A DNA stretch of 64,000 bases from JACRLV01 sp045863555 (GTDB lineage: Bacteria; Planctomycetota; Phycisphaerae; UBA1845; Fen-1342), in contig BTUU01000002.1 in NCBI GenBank assembly GCA_045863555.1, positions 1 through 64,000 of the forward strand, in the 5' to 3' direction. The position numbers and the translations under genes are program-made. Under the pieces are notes generated by a model. That model had not been told where the DNA came from, searched no databases, and saw only the letters and a list, made by a program, of their open reading frames with translations. This document shows, one piece after another, positions 1 to 7,147 of the stretch; within the stretch, counting starts at the first letter, position 1, and each line of letters starts with the position of its first letter.

Positions 1-30
1 GAGAGTACGCCGCCTTTATTCACCCGGCCA

Positions 31-645
31 TCAACGAAATTCGGTTATATCCCTAAGGATAGTCCGAAAATCCCCTCCATTGTCAAGGACTTCGAGAACC
101 CGCCAGCCGGCTTCTCCTGAATCAAACGACTCTCCCTGCCCGCCGACGCGGATGTCGTCGAACATTGCGTCGAGAGGATCTCCACCGTGATCCTCAAACA
201 CAAGTCGGAACGAGGTTCCCGGACTCACCGTAACCTCGTATTGTCTCCATTCGCCATCGTTGATCAGTTGGACAAATGTCGGTGCTACCGACCGCTCGTC
301 GCCCGCGATCCAAACTGGCGCGCCTATTTCGTTGGTCAAGGAAAAACCCGCATAGCCGTGCCCTAGGATCCCACGGTATTCGAACTGAACGCTTGCGCGG
401 AGACGAGGCGCGCAAGCAATCTCGCGGCTAAAGATGTCACCCCCAGAGCGAATCGCACCAAATGCAAGCACGTGATTGCCGGGTCGAATCGGATCCGGAA
501 CGATCTGTCCGGAATGGGGGGTCGACGGCGCGCTTGTCCACTGAGAAAGATCGCCTTCGAAGTTCTCGATGAACAACTGCCCTCGGGTAATCGGAACTGC
601 GAGCATAATCATCGTGGCGACGGTGATCCAGTTGGTGAACCGCAT
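31..645 (-). CDS. Secreted protein of unknown function
   Basis: A 204-residue protein with an N-terminal signal peptide: a hydrophobic run (TVATMIMLAVPIT) followed by a likely cleavage near RGQ. The remainder looks like one beta-rich domain (FENFEGDLSQW at the start, later QYEVTVSPGTSFRLVFEDHGGDP and FDDIRVGG), the pattern of jelly-roll carbohydrate-binding or LamG-like folds, but I cannot name a family. The ATG at 645 is chosen over one six codons upstream because AAGGAG (651-657 region) lies seven bases before it. No dockerin tail or PEP-CTERM is present, so it is probably freely secreted. Transcribed divergently from the ABC fusion gene; no functional partner is seen. Confidence 0.75.
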   Translation of the reverse strand: MRFTNWITVATMIMLAVPITRGQLFIENFEGDLSQWTSAPSTPHSGQIVPDPIRPGNHVLAFGAIRSGGDIFSREIACAPRLRASVQFEYRGILGHGYAGFSLTNEIGAPVWIAGDERSVAPTFVQLINDGEWRQYEVTVSPGTSFRLVFEDHGGDPLDAMFDDIRVGGQGESFDSGEAGWRVLEVLDNGGDFRTILRDITEFR

Positions 646-759
646 TCGAGACTCCTTGGACAATTAGGTCGGTCGCAGGAAGCCCGCGCGCTTCCCGCCT
701 AGAGGTAGGTGCGTCGTTTGGACTCAGATCGCGCACAATCTTTTTGATTCCACAGATAT

Positions 760-773
760 TATCACTGGTGATA
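760..773. promoter_or_regulatory. 14-bp palindrome, candidate operator
   Basis: TATCAC-TG-GTGATA is a perfect inverted repeat between the divergent secreted-protein and ABC-fusion genes. A -10-like TATTAT overlaps its left edge (757-762). Its size suits a regulator dimer site for the sugar transporter gene, but no regulator gene lies nearby in the window. Confidence 0.35.
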
Positions 774-837
774 TCATTACGATTTTTGGAAGGTGCGTCG
801 GTCCATACGCATCGGCTCGGCTCTCAAGATCACGAAA

Positions 838-3225
838 ATGGGGTACTCCGCACGAATGCGCTGGTTCAACGCCGCGATCGTCGTTCGCATCACCCTCGCC
901 ATCGCTGCCGCCGGGCTCGTGCTCTTCTCGTTCGGCCGCGTCATCGCCCGGCCGTTCCAGCAGCAGGCCAAGCGCGCCGGCCAGGTCGAGCTGACCGTCC
1001 TCCATTGGGGCGACAAGGCCGAGGACAAGATCGTCGCCGACCTGATCGCCGATTTCGAGAAGGACAACCCGGACGTGCGCGTCCTGCGCTCCAACGTCGG
1101 TTCGCCCGCACAGCTTCAGACCAAGCTCCAGACGATGCTCGCGGCCGGTGAGCCGCCCGACCTCTTCTACCTCATCTTCGAGAAGGTGGCCGCGTTCGCC
1201 TCGCAGGACGTGCTGGAGGAGATCGAGCCGTACGTCGAGCGCGATCGCGCGGCGAAGGTTGCCGACTGTCCCGACCTCGCCGATTTCTTTCCGTCGACGC
1301 TGAACGCCTTTCGCTTCAACACGCAGACGCGGGGCGTGGGCTCGGGGCCGCTGGTCGGACTGCCCAAGGACTTCACCGGCGTCGGGTTCTACTACAACAA
1401 GTCGCTGTTCGACCGGGCCGGCGCAGCCTATCCGCCGAAGGAAGGCTGGACCTGGGATCAGTTCATCGACACCGCACGGAAAATCGGCCGGCTCGAGGGC
1501 TGCTACGGCGCCGAGGTCGTGACGTGGGAGTCGATGGTCCGGATCTACCTGTTTTCGCAGGGACTCGACGTCGCCGATCCCGGATTCCGCCAGTTTCACC
1601 TGGCCGACCCGGCGGTCGTCGCCGCGCTTGATCAGCTTCGGGCGTGGTTCCACGACGAGGAGCGGACGCTACTGAGCGCCAAGACGCAGCTCGAGACCGG
1701 GCAGGAGCCGTTTCTCAGCGGAAAAATCGGCATGGCCGGTCCGTTCGGCCGCTGGAAGGTGCCGCTCTACCGGTTGATCCCGGCGGAGAAGTTCGACTGG
1801 GACTTTGCACCGATGCCGCACGCCGAGGGCGCACCGCCGGCCAATGGCGTGCTCACCGTCGCCTGGGCGATGGCGAAGGCCGGCCGCCACAAGGCCGAAA
1901 GCTGGCGGCTGATGAAATACCTGGTCGGCCGCGAGGGGCAGGAGCGCGTCTGCGACATGGGGCTCGCGATCCCCGTGCTCCAGAGCGTCGCGAGCAGCCC
2001 CTGCTTCACGGACCCGAATGCCAAGCCCGAGAGCGACGACGTCTTCCTGGCCGGCGGGCGCGACGCCCGGCCGATCGAGTGGCCGGCGGACCCGCGGTAC
2101 ATGGATGAGCTGAAACTCGCCTTCGAGAGCATCTACAAGCTCAATGCGCCGGCCGCGCCGGAACTCGCCCGGGTGCAGAAGACGTGGGAGAAGCTCGCCG
2201 AGTTCGACGCGCCCGCGCCGCGGATGCCGTGGACGACGATTTCGCTGTGGTCCGGCGGCGTCGGAGCGATTCTGGCGGTTTTCGGCGCTCTCGCACTGCT
2301 CAGGCGCTCACCGGGGCGGCTCGCGGCCGCCGAGGAGCGGGCCGGCTTCGCGATGGTCGCGCCGTGGGTGCTCGGCTTCGGGTTGTTCCTGGCGTTTCCG
2401 ATCGTGCTGTCGCTGCTGCTCGGCTTTTCGCGGTGGAACCCGATGCACACGCTTGACCATGCCGAGTGGGTCGGGCTGGACAATTTCAGGCAGGCGGTGA
2501 CGGTCGATCGCACGTTCATCGATGCGCTGCGGATCACCAGTTTCTACGCACTGCTCGCGGTGCCGACGAGCCAGGTGCTCGCGATCATCGCGGCGCTGCT
2601 GATGAACCGGGAGTTGAAGGGCATCGGCTTCTTCCGCGCGGTGTGGTACCTGCCGAGCGTGCTGGCCGGCGTGGGGATGGCGATCCTGTGGAAGTGGATG
2701 TTCCACCATGAGCACGGGCTGCTGAACTCTGTGCTTGCACCGATCGCCGCGTGGGTCGGCACGACGCCGCCGGCGTGGTTCGAGAAGGACGCCCAGACCT
2801 GGGGCGTGCCGGCGTTCGCGATTCTGAACCTGTGGCTCATCGGCGGCACGATGATGATCTACCTCGCGGGCCTCAAGGGCATCCCGCGCGATCTCTACGA
2901 AGCCGCGGACATCGACGGGGCGACCGGCTGGCGGCGCTTCCGCAACGTGACGCTGCCGATGCTCAGTCCCGTGATCTTCTTCAACACGATCATGGCGATC
3001 ATTGCCAGCTTCCAGATCTTCACGCAGGTCTTCGTGATGACCGGCGGCGGCCCGGGGACGGCGACGCATTTTTACGTGTTCTACCTCTACAAGAAGGCCT
3101 TCGACCTGGGCGAGATGGGCTACGCAAGCGCGATGGCCTGGCTGCTCCTGCTGATCGTCCTCGCGCTGACGCTGCTGATCATGCGCGGGACGCGGCGGAT
3201 GGTGTATTACGAGGCGCTCAAGTAG
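838..3225 (+). CDS. Fused sugar-binding protein and ABC permease
   Basis: A 795-residue single-chain fusion of the two outer parts of a carbohydrate ABC importer. An N-terminal anchor (AAIVVRITLAIAAAGLVLFSF) is followed by an extracellular solute-binding domain of about 400 residues (VELTVLHWGDKAEDK near its start, typical of MalE-type family 1), then a linking transmembrane helix and a MalF-like permease with six or so helices. The permease has the EAA loop for ATPase contact (EAADIDGATGWRRFRNVTLP). A tethered binding protein fits a periplasmic N-part and membrane C-part. The second permease (MalG-like) and the ATPase are not adjacent. The start is uncertain: GTG 793, ATG 838 and ATG 856 are all possible and none has a strong ribosome site. 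Confidence 0.88.
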   Translation: MGYSARMRWFNAAIVVRITLAIAAAGLVLFSFGRVIARPFQQQAKRAGQVELTVLHWGDKAEDKIVADLIADFEKDNPDVRVLRSNVGSPAQLQTKLQTMLAAGEPPDLFYLIFEKVAAFASQDVLEEIEPYVERDRAAKVADCPDLADFFPSTLNAFRFNTQTRGVGSGPLVGLPKDFTGVGFYYNKSLFDRAGAAYPPKEGWTWDQFIDTARKIGRLEGCYGAEVVTWESMVRIYLFSQGLDVADPGFRQFHLADPAVVAALDQLRAWFHDEERTLLSAKTQLETGQEPFLSGKIGMAGPFGRWKVPLYRLIPAEKFDWDFAPMPHAEGAPPANGVLTVAWAMAKAGRHKAESWRLMKYLVGREGQERVCDMGLAIPVLQSVASSPCFTDPNAKPESDDVFLAGGRDARPIEWPADPRYMDELKLAFESIYKLNAPAAPELARVQKTWEKLAEFDAPAPRMPWTTISLWSGGVGAILAVFGALALLRRSPGRLAAAEERAGFAMVAPWVLGFGLFLAFPIVLSLLLGFSRWNPMHTLDHAEWVGLDNFRQAVTVDRTFIDALRITSFYALLAVPTSQVLAIIAALLMNRELKGIGFFRAVWYLPSVLAGVGMAILWKWMFHHEHGLLNSVLAPIAAWVGTTPPAWFEKDAQTWGVPAFAILNLWLIGGTMMIYLAGLKGIPRDLYEAADIDGATGWRRFRNVTLPMLSPVIFFNTIMAIIASFQIFTQVFVMTGGGPGTATHFYVFYLYKKAFDLGEMGYASAMAWLLLLIVLALTLLIMRGTRRMVYYEALK

Positions 3226-3292
3226 CCGCAAGGTCCGGGCAACATCGGGGTCTCGCCGGTGCGAAATCACCGCCGCGGGCGGCGGCGTCACA

Positions 3293-3658
3293 TTACCCTT
3301 GGGCGGGCTTGTCAGATTTCGGCGCTGCCGCGAGCGTCAGCAGGAACCGCGTCGGCTCCTTCGCCGAGAGCGCGTGCGGCGCTCCCGCGGGCATCAGCAG
3401 CCAGTCATCGGCCGTGAGCGGGTAGGGTTTTCGATCGACCGACACGTCGAGCCGGCCCGAAATTACCTGGATCGTCGCCGTGAACGGGCTTCGGTGTTCC
3501 GTCAGCTCCTGACCGGCGTCCATCGAGAAGATGACCTGGCGAAACCCGGGCAGGACGATCAGCGTCCGGCTGACGGTACCGGCGGGTACGGGTTCGACCA
3601 GCGACTTCAGGTTCGCGGACGCTGCAACTTCAGGCTGGAAAAGCGGTTGTGACATCAT
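3293..3658 (-). CDS. Small cupin-domain protein
   Basis: A 121-residue single-domain cupin. The barrel motifs are visible: GQELTEHRSPFTATIQVISGRL and, near the end, DDWLLMPAGAPHAL. The first motif has one histidine rather than HxH, so metal binding may be weak or altered. The start at 3658 follows AAAGGAG three bases upstream; a longer frame exists but its extra 46 residues look non-coding. It is divergent from the Rrf2-nos operon and shares the 236-bp control region with it. Small cupins often occur in nitric-oxide-stress regulons, so co-control with nos is a reasonable inference, not shown. Confidence 0.8.
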   Translation of the reverse strand: MMSQPLFQPEVAASANLKSLVEPVPAGTVSRTLIVLPGFRQVIFSMDAGQELTEHRSPFTATIQVISGRLDVSVDRKPYPLTADDWLLMPAGAPHALSAKEPTRFLLTLAAAPKSDKPAQG

Positions 3659-3818
3659 GCACTCCTTTGGGCGGGTCGGGCGGGCAGCCCGCCCGCCGTC
3701 GGGCCGGAGGCCCGCGTCCCACCTTATTGATAGACCGTACGGCCGTCTGACGATCGGCCTGCCCCAGATTAAATCGTCGCCGGGCGAAAAATTCAAGAGA
3801 AAAATATCCAGAACTCCC

Positions 3819-3846
3819 TTGACAGCCGCCGCCGTTCCGATACAGA
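3819..3846 (+). promoter_or_regulatory. Promoter of the rrf2-nos operon
   Basis: TTGACA (3819-3824), a 16-base spacer, then TACAGA (3841-3846). It is the only good sigma-70-like match in the control region and lies 48 bases before the rrf2 start codon. Confidence 0.6.
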
Positions 3847-3854
3847 ATATATCA

Positions 3855-3868
3855 GGATACAGTTATCC
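3855..3868. promoter_or_regulatory. Palindrome at the nos transcription start, candidate Rrf2 site
   Basis: GGATA-CAGT-TATCC is a perfect inverted repeat lying 8 to 22 bases after the -10 box, so bound protein would cover the transcription start. The first gene of the operon is an Rrf2 repressor, which makes autoregulation the simplest reading. Confidence 0.5.
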
Positions 3869-3894
3869 GAATTAGCGACTCGAGGACGAAAACC

Positions 3895-4401
3895 ATGATC
3901 TCCCGAACCGCCGAATACGCCGTGCGAGCCGCACTCTGGCTCGTGCGCCACCGCGGCCGGCCCAGCACCGTCCGGGAGATCGCCGAAGACACCGCCGTCC
4001 CCGGCGGCTATCTCGCCAAGATCCTCCGCGCCCTCGGCCGGGCAGGCCTGGTCCGGGCGCAGCCCGGCCCCGGCGGAGGGTTCCTGCTCAGCCGCGAGCC
4101 GGAGGCCGTCTCCGTACTCGACGTCATCGACGCCGCCGACCCGATTCACCGCGTGGAGGGCTGCCCGCTCGGCCTGCCCGAACATGCCGAGACACTCTGC
4201 CCCTTCCACGCCCGGCTCGACGAGGCCCTGGCGCACACGCGAAACGCCTTCGCGAACTGCACGCTGGCCGAACTCATCGCCGAGTCCGACGCCTCCGGAC
4301 TCTTCTGCTCGCGCACCGTCGGCTGCGGTCCCGGATCGCAGCTTTCCAAATCACCCTGTTCGAACAACTGCAATTCTCACGTGAAAGGAACCCAACCATG
4401 A
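3895..4401 (+). CDS. Rrf2-family regulator of the nos operon
   Basis: A 168-residue Rrf2/NsrR/IscR-type repressor. The N-terminal winged helix (MISRTAEYAVRAALWLVRH, VPGGYLAKILRALGRAGLV, GPGGGFLLSREP) is classical for the family. Three cysteines in the effector region (EGCPL, ETLCPFH, FANCTLAEL) could hold an Fe-S cluster; their spacing is wider than in E. coli NsrR or IscR. The tail carries further cysteines (FCSRTVGCG, SPCSNNCNSH), not shared with the paralogue at 12905-13393. Its stop overlaps the nosZ start as ATGA, so it is the first gene of the operon. It probably senses NO or redox state and represses from the palindrome at 3855-3868. Confidence 0.88.
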   Translation: MISRTAEYAVRAALWLVRHRGRPSTVREIAEDTAVPGGYLAKILRALGRAGLVRAQPGPGGGFLLSREPEAVSVLDVIDAADPIHRVEGCPLGLPEHAETLCPFHARLDEALAHTRNAFANCTLAELIAESDASGLFCSRTVGCGPGSQLSKSPCSNNCNSHVKGTQP

Positions 4402-6446
4402 GACAGTGGCAGTTCGCGACCGGCGCACTGATCGCCGGAACCATGGCCTGGACCGGCTGCGATCGTGCCCCCGAGGACGGAGCACCGACCGCCGCGCCCA
4501 CGGCCGCGCAGCCTGTCGCCGCGACCGGCGGCGGGGGCGGCGGAAGCCTCGCCGACCAGATCGCCAAAGAGCGAAATCTGACGCCCGACGACGTAACGGC
4601 CGCGCTGAAGACCTATATGCCCAGCGGCCGGCCCGACGACTACGTGCTGTTCGCTTCCGGCGGCCACAGCGGCCAGGTCTTCGCGATCGGCGTGCCGTCG
4701 ATGCGGCTGCTGAAGACGATCGCCGTCTTCACGCCCGAGCCATGGCAGGGCTACGGCTACGGCACTGGCGAGAAGATTCTTGAAGAAGGCGATGTCGAAA
4801 ACGTCAAGATCCGCTGGGCCGATACGCACCACCCCGGCCTCAGCGAAACCAACGCCGAGTATGACGGCCAGTTCCTCTTCATCGGCGACAAGGCCAATTC
4901 CCGCGTCGCCGTCATCGACCTGCGCGACTTCGAGACCAAGCAGATCGTCAAGAACCCGATCGCGATGAATGACCACGGCGGCTGCTTCGTCACGCCGAAC
5001 ACCGAGTACATCATCGAGGGCGGCCAGTACGGCCAGCCCCTCGGCTGGGCCTACGCCCCGATCGAGGACTACCAGAAGTCGTACCGCGGCCTGGTGACGT
5101 TCTGGAAATTCGACCGCGCCAAGGGCCGCATCGACAAGTCGCAGTCGTTCTGCATGGAATTGCCGCCTTACTGGCAGGATCTGTTCGATTCTGGCAAGTT
5201 CGAGAGCGACGGCTGGATCTTCGGCAACTCGATCAACACCGAGATGGCCACCGGCGGCATCGAGCAGGGCAAGCCGCCCTTCGAGGCCGGCGCCAGCCAG
5301 CGCGACAACGACTACCTGCACATCATCAACTGGAAAAAGGCCGAAGAGGTCTTCAAGGCCGGCAAGGTCGACAAGATCAAGGACTTCGCGGTCATCAATC
5401 TGAAGACAGCGGTGGCCGAAGGCCTGCTCTACTTCGCCCCCGAGCCCAAGAGCCCGCACGGCGTCGATGTCACGCCCAAGGGCGAGTTCATCGTCGTGGC
5501 CGGCAAGCTCGACCCGCACGTCAGCGTCTACAGCATTGCGAAGATCAAGAAGGCCATCGCCGACAAGGCCCACGAACCCGACGCGTTCGGCGTGCCTGTG
5601 CTGAATTACGACGCCGTCTGCGAAGCCCGCGTGGAACTCGGCCTCGGCCCCCTGCATACGCAGTTCGATGACAAGGGCTACGCCTACACGTCGCTCTTCC
5701 TCGACAGCGCGGTCGCTCGCTGGACGCTCGGCGGCCCCTATCAGTCGCTGCACACGGAGCCGGGCTGGCAACTCGTGACCAAGAAGCCCGTGCAGTACAA
5801 CGTCGGCCACATCGCCGCGGCCGAGGGCGACGTCACGAACCCCGACGGCAAGTACCTGATCGCCCTCAACAAGTGGTCGATCGACCGGTTTTTCCACCCC
5901 GGCCCGCTCTATCCGCAGAATCTTCAGCTGATCGACATCTCGCAGCCGGGCGACAAAATGCAGGTCATCTACGACATGCCGCTCGGCGTCGGCGAGCCGC
6001 ACTACGCTCAGATGATCAAGGCCGACAAGCTCAAGCCCTGGACGATCTACCCCGAGATCGGCTGGGACCCGCACAAGCAGGCGGTCGACCCGACGGCTCC
6101 GAAGGCCGGCGGCGAGAAAGTCATCCGCGACGGCAACAAGGTCACGGTGCTCATGACCGCCTCGCGCAGCCACTTTGTCCCCGAGCACGTCAACGTCAAG
6201 CAGGGCGACCGCGTTACCTGGCGCATCACCAACATCGAGCGCACTGAAGACGCGACGCACGGCTTCTCGCTGCCGGGCTACAACGTCAACCTCAGTCTCG
6301 AGCCCGGCGAAACCGCGACGTTCGAATTCGATGCGGTCAACGCCGGCGTCTACACCTGGTACTGCTCCGAGTTCTGCTCGGCGCTGCACCTCGAAATGAT
6401 GGGCTACTTCCTCGTCGAGCCGCGGAACGTCGCCCAGGCGGAGTAA
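4398..6446 (+). CDS. nosZ: Nitrous oxide reductase, clade II (Sec type)
   Basis: NosZ reduces N2O to N2 in the periplasm. This 682-residue protein has a Sec-type leader with no twin-arginine motif and a possible but weak lipobox (WTGC, Cys21), as in clade II enzymes. All seven CuZ histidines can be placed: H144 and H145 (DTHHP), H193 (NDHGG), H308 (DYLHII), H354 (SPHGVD), H420 (PLHTQF) and H471 (NVGHIA). The C-terminal cupredoxin carries the CuA ligands H621, C656, C660, H664 and M667. Position 658 is Glu (CSEFC) where clade I has Trp; this ligand acts through its backbone, and Glu here is usual in clade II. Followed by nosB five bases later. Confidence 0.97.
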   Translation: MRQWQFATGALIAGTMAWTGCDRAPEDGAPTAAPTAAQPVAATGGGGGGSLADQIAKERNLTPDDVTAALKTYMPSGRPDDYVLFASGGHSGQVFAIGVPSMRLLKTIAVFTPEPWQGYGYGTGEKILEEGDVENVKIRWADTHHPGLSETNAEYDGQFLFIGDKANSRVAVIDLRDFETKQIVKNPIAMNDHGGCFVTPNTEYIIEGGQYGQPLGWAYAPIEDYQKSYRGLVTFWKFDRAKGRIDKSQSFCMELPPYWQDLFDSGKFESDGWIFGNSINTEMATGGIEQGKPPFEAGASQRDNDYLHIINWKKAEEVFKAGKVDKIKDFAVINLKTAVAEGLLYFAPEPKSPHGVDVTPKGEFIVVAGKLDPHVSVYSIAKIKKAIADKAHEPDAFGVPVLNYDAVCEARVELGLGPLHTQFDDKGYAYTSLFLDSAVARWTLGGPYQSLHTEPGWQLVTKKPVQYNVGHIAAAEGDVTNPDGKYLIALNKWSIDRFFHPGPLYPQNLQLIDISQPGDKMQVIYDMPLGVGEPHYAQMIKADKLKPWTIYPEIGWDPHKQAVDPTAPKAGGEKVIRDGNKVTVLMTASRSHFVPEHVNVKQGDRVTWRITNIERTEDATHGFSLPGYNVNLSLEPGETATFEFDAVNAGVYTWYCSEFCSALHLEMMGYFLVEPRNVAQAE

Positions 6447-6451
6447 TTGCC

Positions 6452-7147
6452 ATGACCAAGCTGGACGCCATCGTTGGGCCGCGCGTGCCGAAATCCGAGT
6501 TTCGGGCTCATCGCAGCCGCTACCTGATTCCGACCCTGCTGCTGCTCGTCTCGGCAGGCCTGCTCGGAGCGTCGTACATGCTTCCGTACTGGAAGATGAC
6601 GCTTCACGCCCCGCAGTACCCCAAGGGCCTGCACGTCACCGCGTATCTGAATCGCCTGATCGGTGATGTGAACGAGATCGACGGCCTGAATCACTACATC
6701 GGCATGCGTCCGCTCAACGAGGCGGCCCAGCTGGAACGGCAGACCTCCGCCATGCTGGTCGTGGCGGTCTCCCTGCTCCTCGTCGGCGCGGTAGTCGTTC
6801 ACTCCAAGTGGGCGGCACTGCTCGCCGCGCCGGTGATCCTCTTCCCCGTCGGCTTCCTGGCCGACCTCCAGTACTGGCTCGCGACCTTCGGGACGAATCT
6901 CGACCCGAAGGCCGCGCTCTCCAGTTCGATCAAGCCTTTCGTCCCGCCGGTGCTCGGCGAGGGCATCATCGGCCAGTTCCGCACGGTCGCGGTCCCCGGC
7001 GACGGCTTCTGGCTCGCCGTGGCCGCGTCCGGCGTCGTCATGCTCGCCCTCTGGTTCCACCGCCGCGCGTACAAGCCGCTCTTCGACGCCGTCAGGGCTT
7101 CGGAGACGCCCGCAGTCGAGGCGAGAACGGCAGGTTCCCATGCGTAA
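6452..7147 (+). CDS. nosB: NosB-like membrane protein of clade II nos clusters
   Basis: A 231-residue protein with about four to five membrane helices: one near residues 26-46 (YLIPTLLLLVSAGLLGASYM), a pair around 95-150 and one near 185-205. A conserved-looking extracytoplasmic segment follows the first helix (YWKMTLHAPQYPKGL). The position directly behind nosZ and before nosD, together with size and topology, matches NosB, the membrane protein found in clade II nos clusters and needed for N2O reduction there by an unknown mechanism. GGAG within the nosZ stop region serves as the ribosome site. It overlaps nosDF by eight bases, so the genes are translationally coupled. Confidence 0.75.
   Translation: MTKLDAIVGPRVPKSEFRAHRSRYLIPTLLLLVSAGLLGASYMLPYWKMTLHAPQYPKGLHVTAYLNRLIGDVNEIDGLNHYIGMRPLNEAAQLERQTSAMLVVAVSLLLVGAVVVHSKWAALLAAPVILFPVGFLADLQYWLATFGTNLDPKAALSSSIKPFVPPVLGEGIIGQFRTVAVPGDGFWLAVAASGVVMLALWFHRRAYKPLFDAVRASETPAVEARTAGSHA

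Noticed and set aside
4377..6389. Long open frame (670 codons) antisense to nosZ
   Set aside because: Codon pattern is the mirror of nosZ, no motifs, no ribosome site; open only because GC-rich third positions avoid stops.
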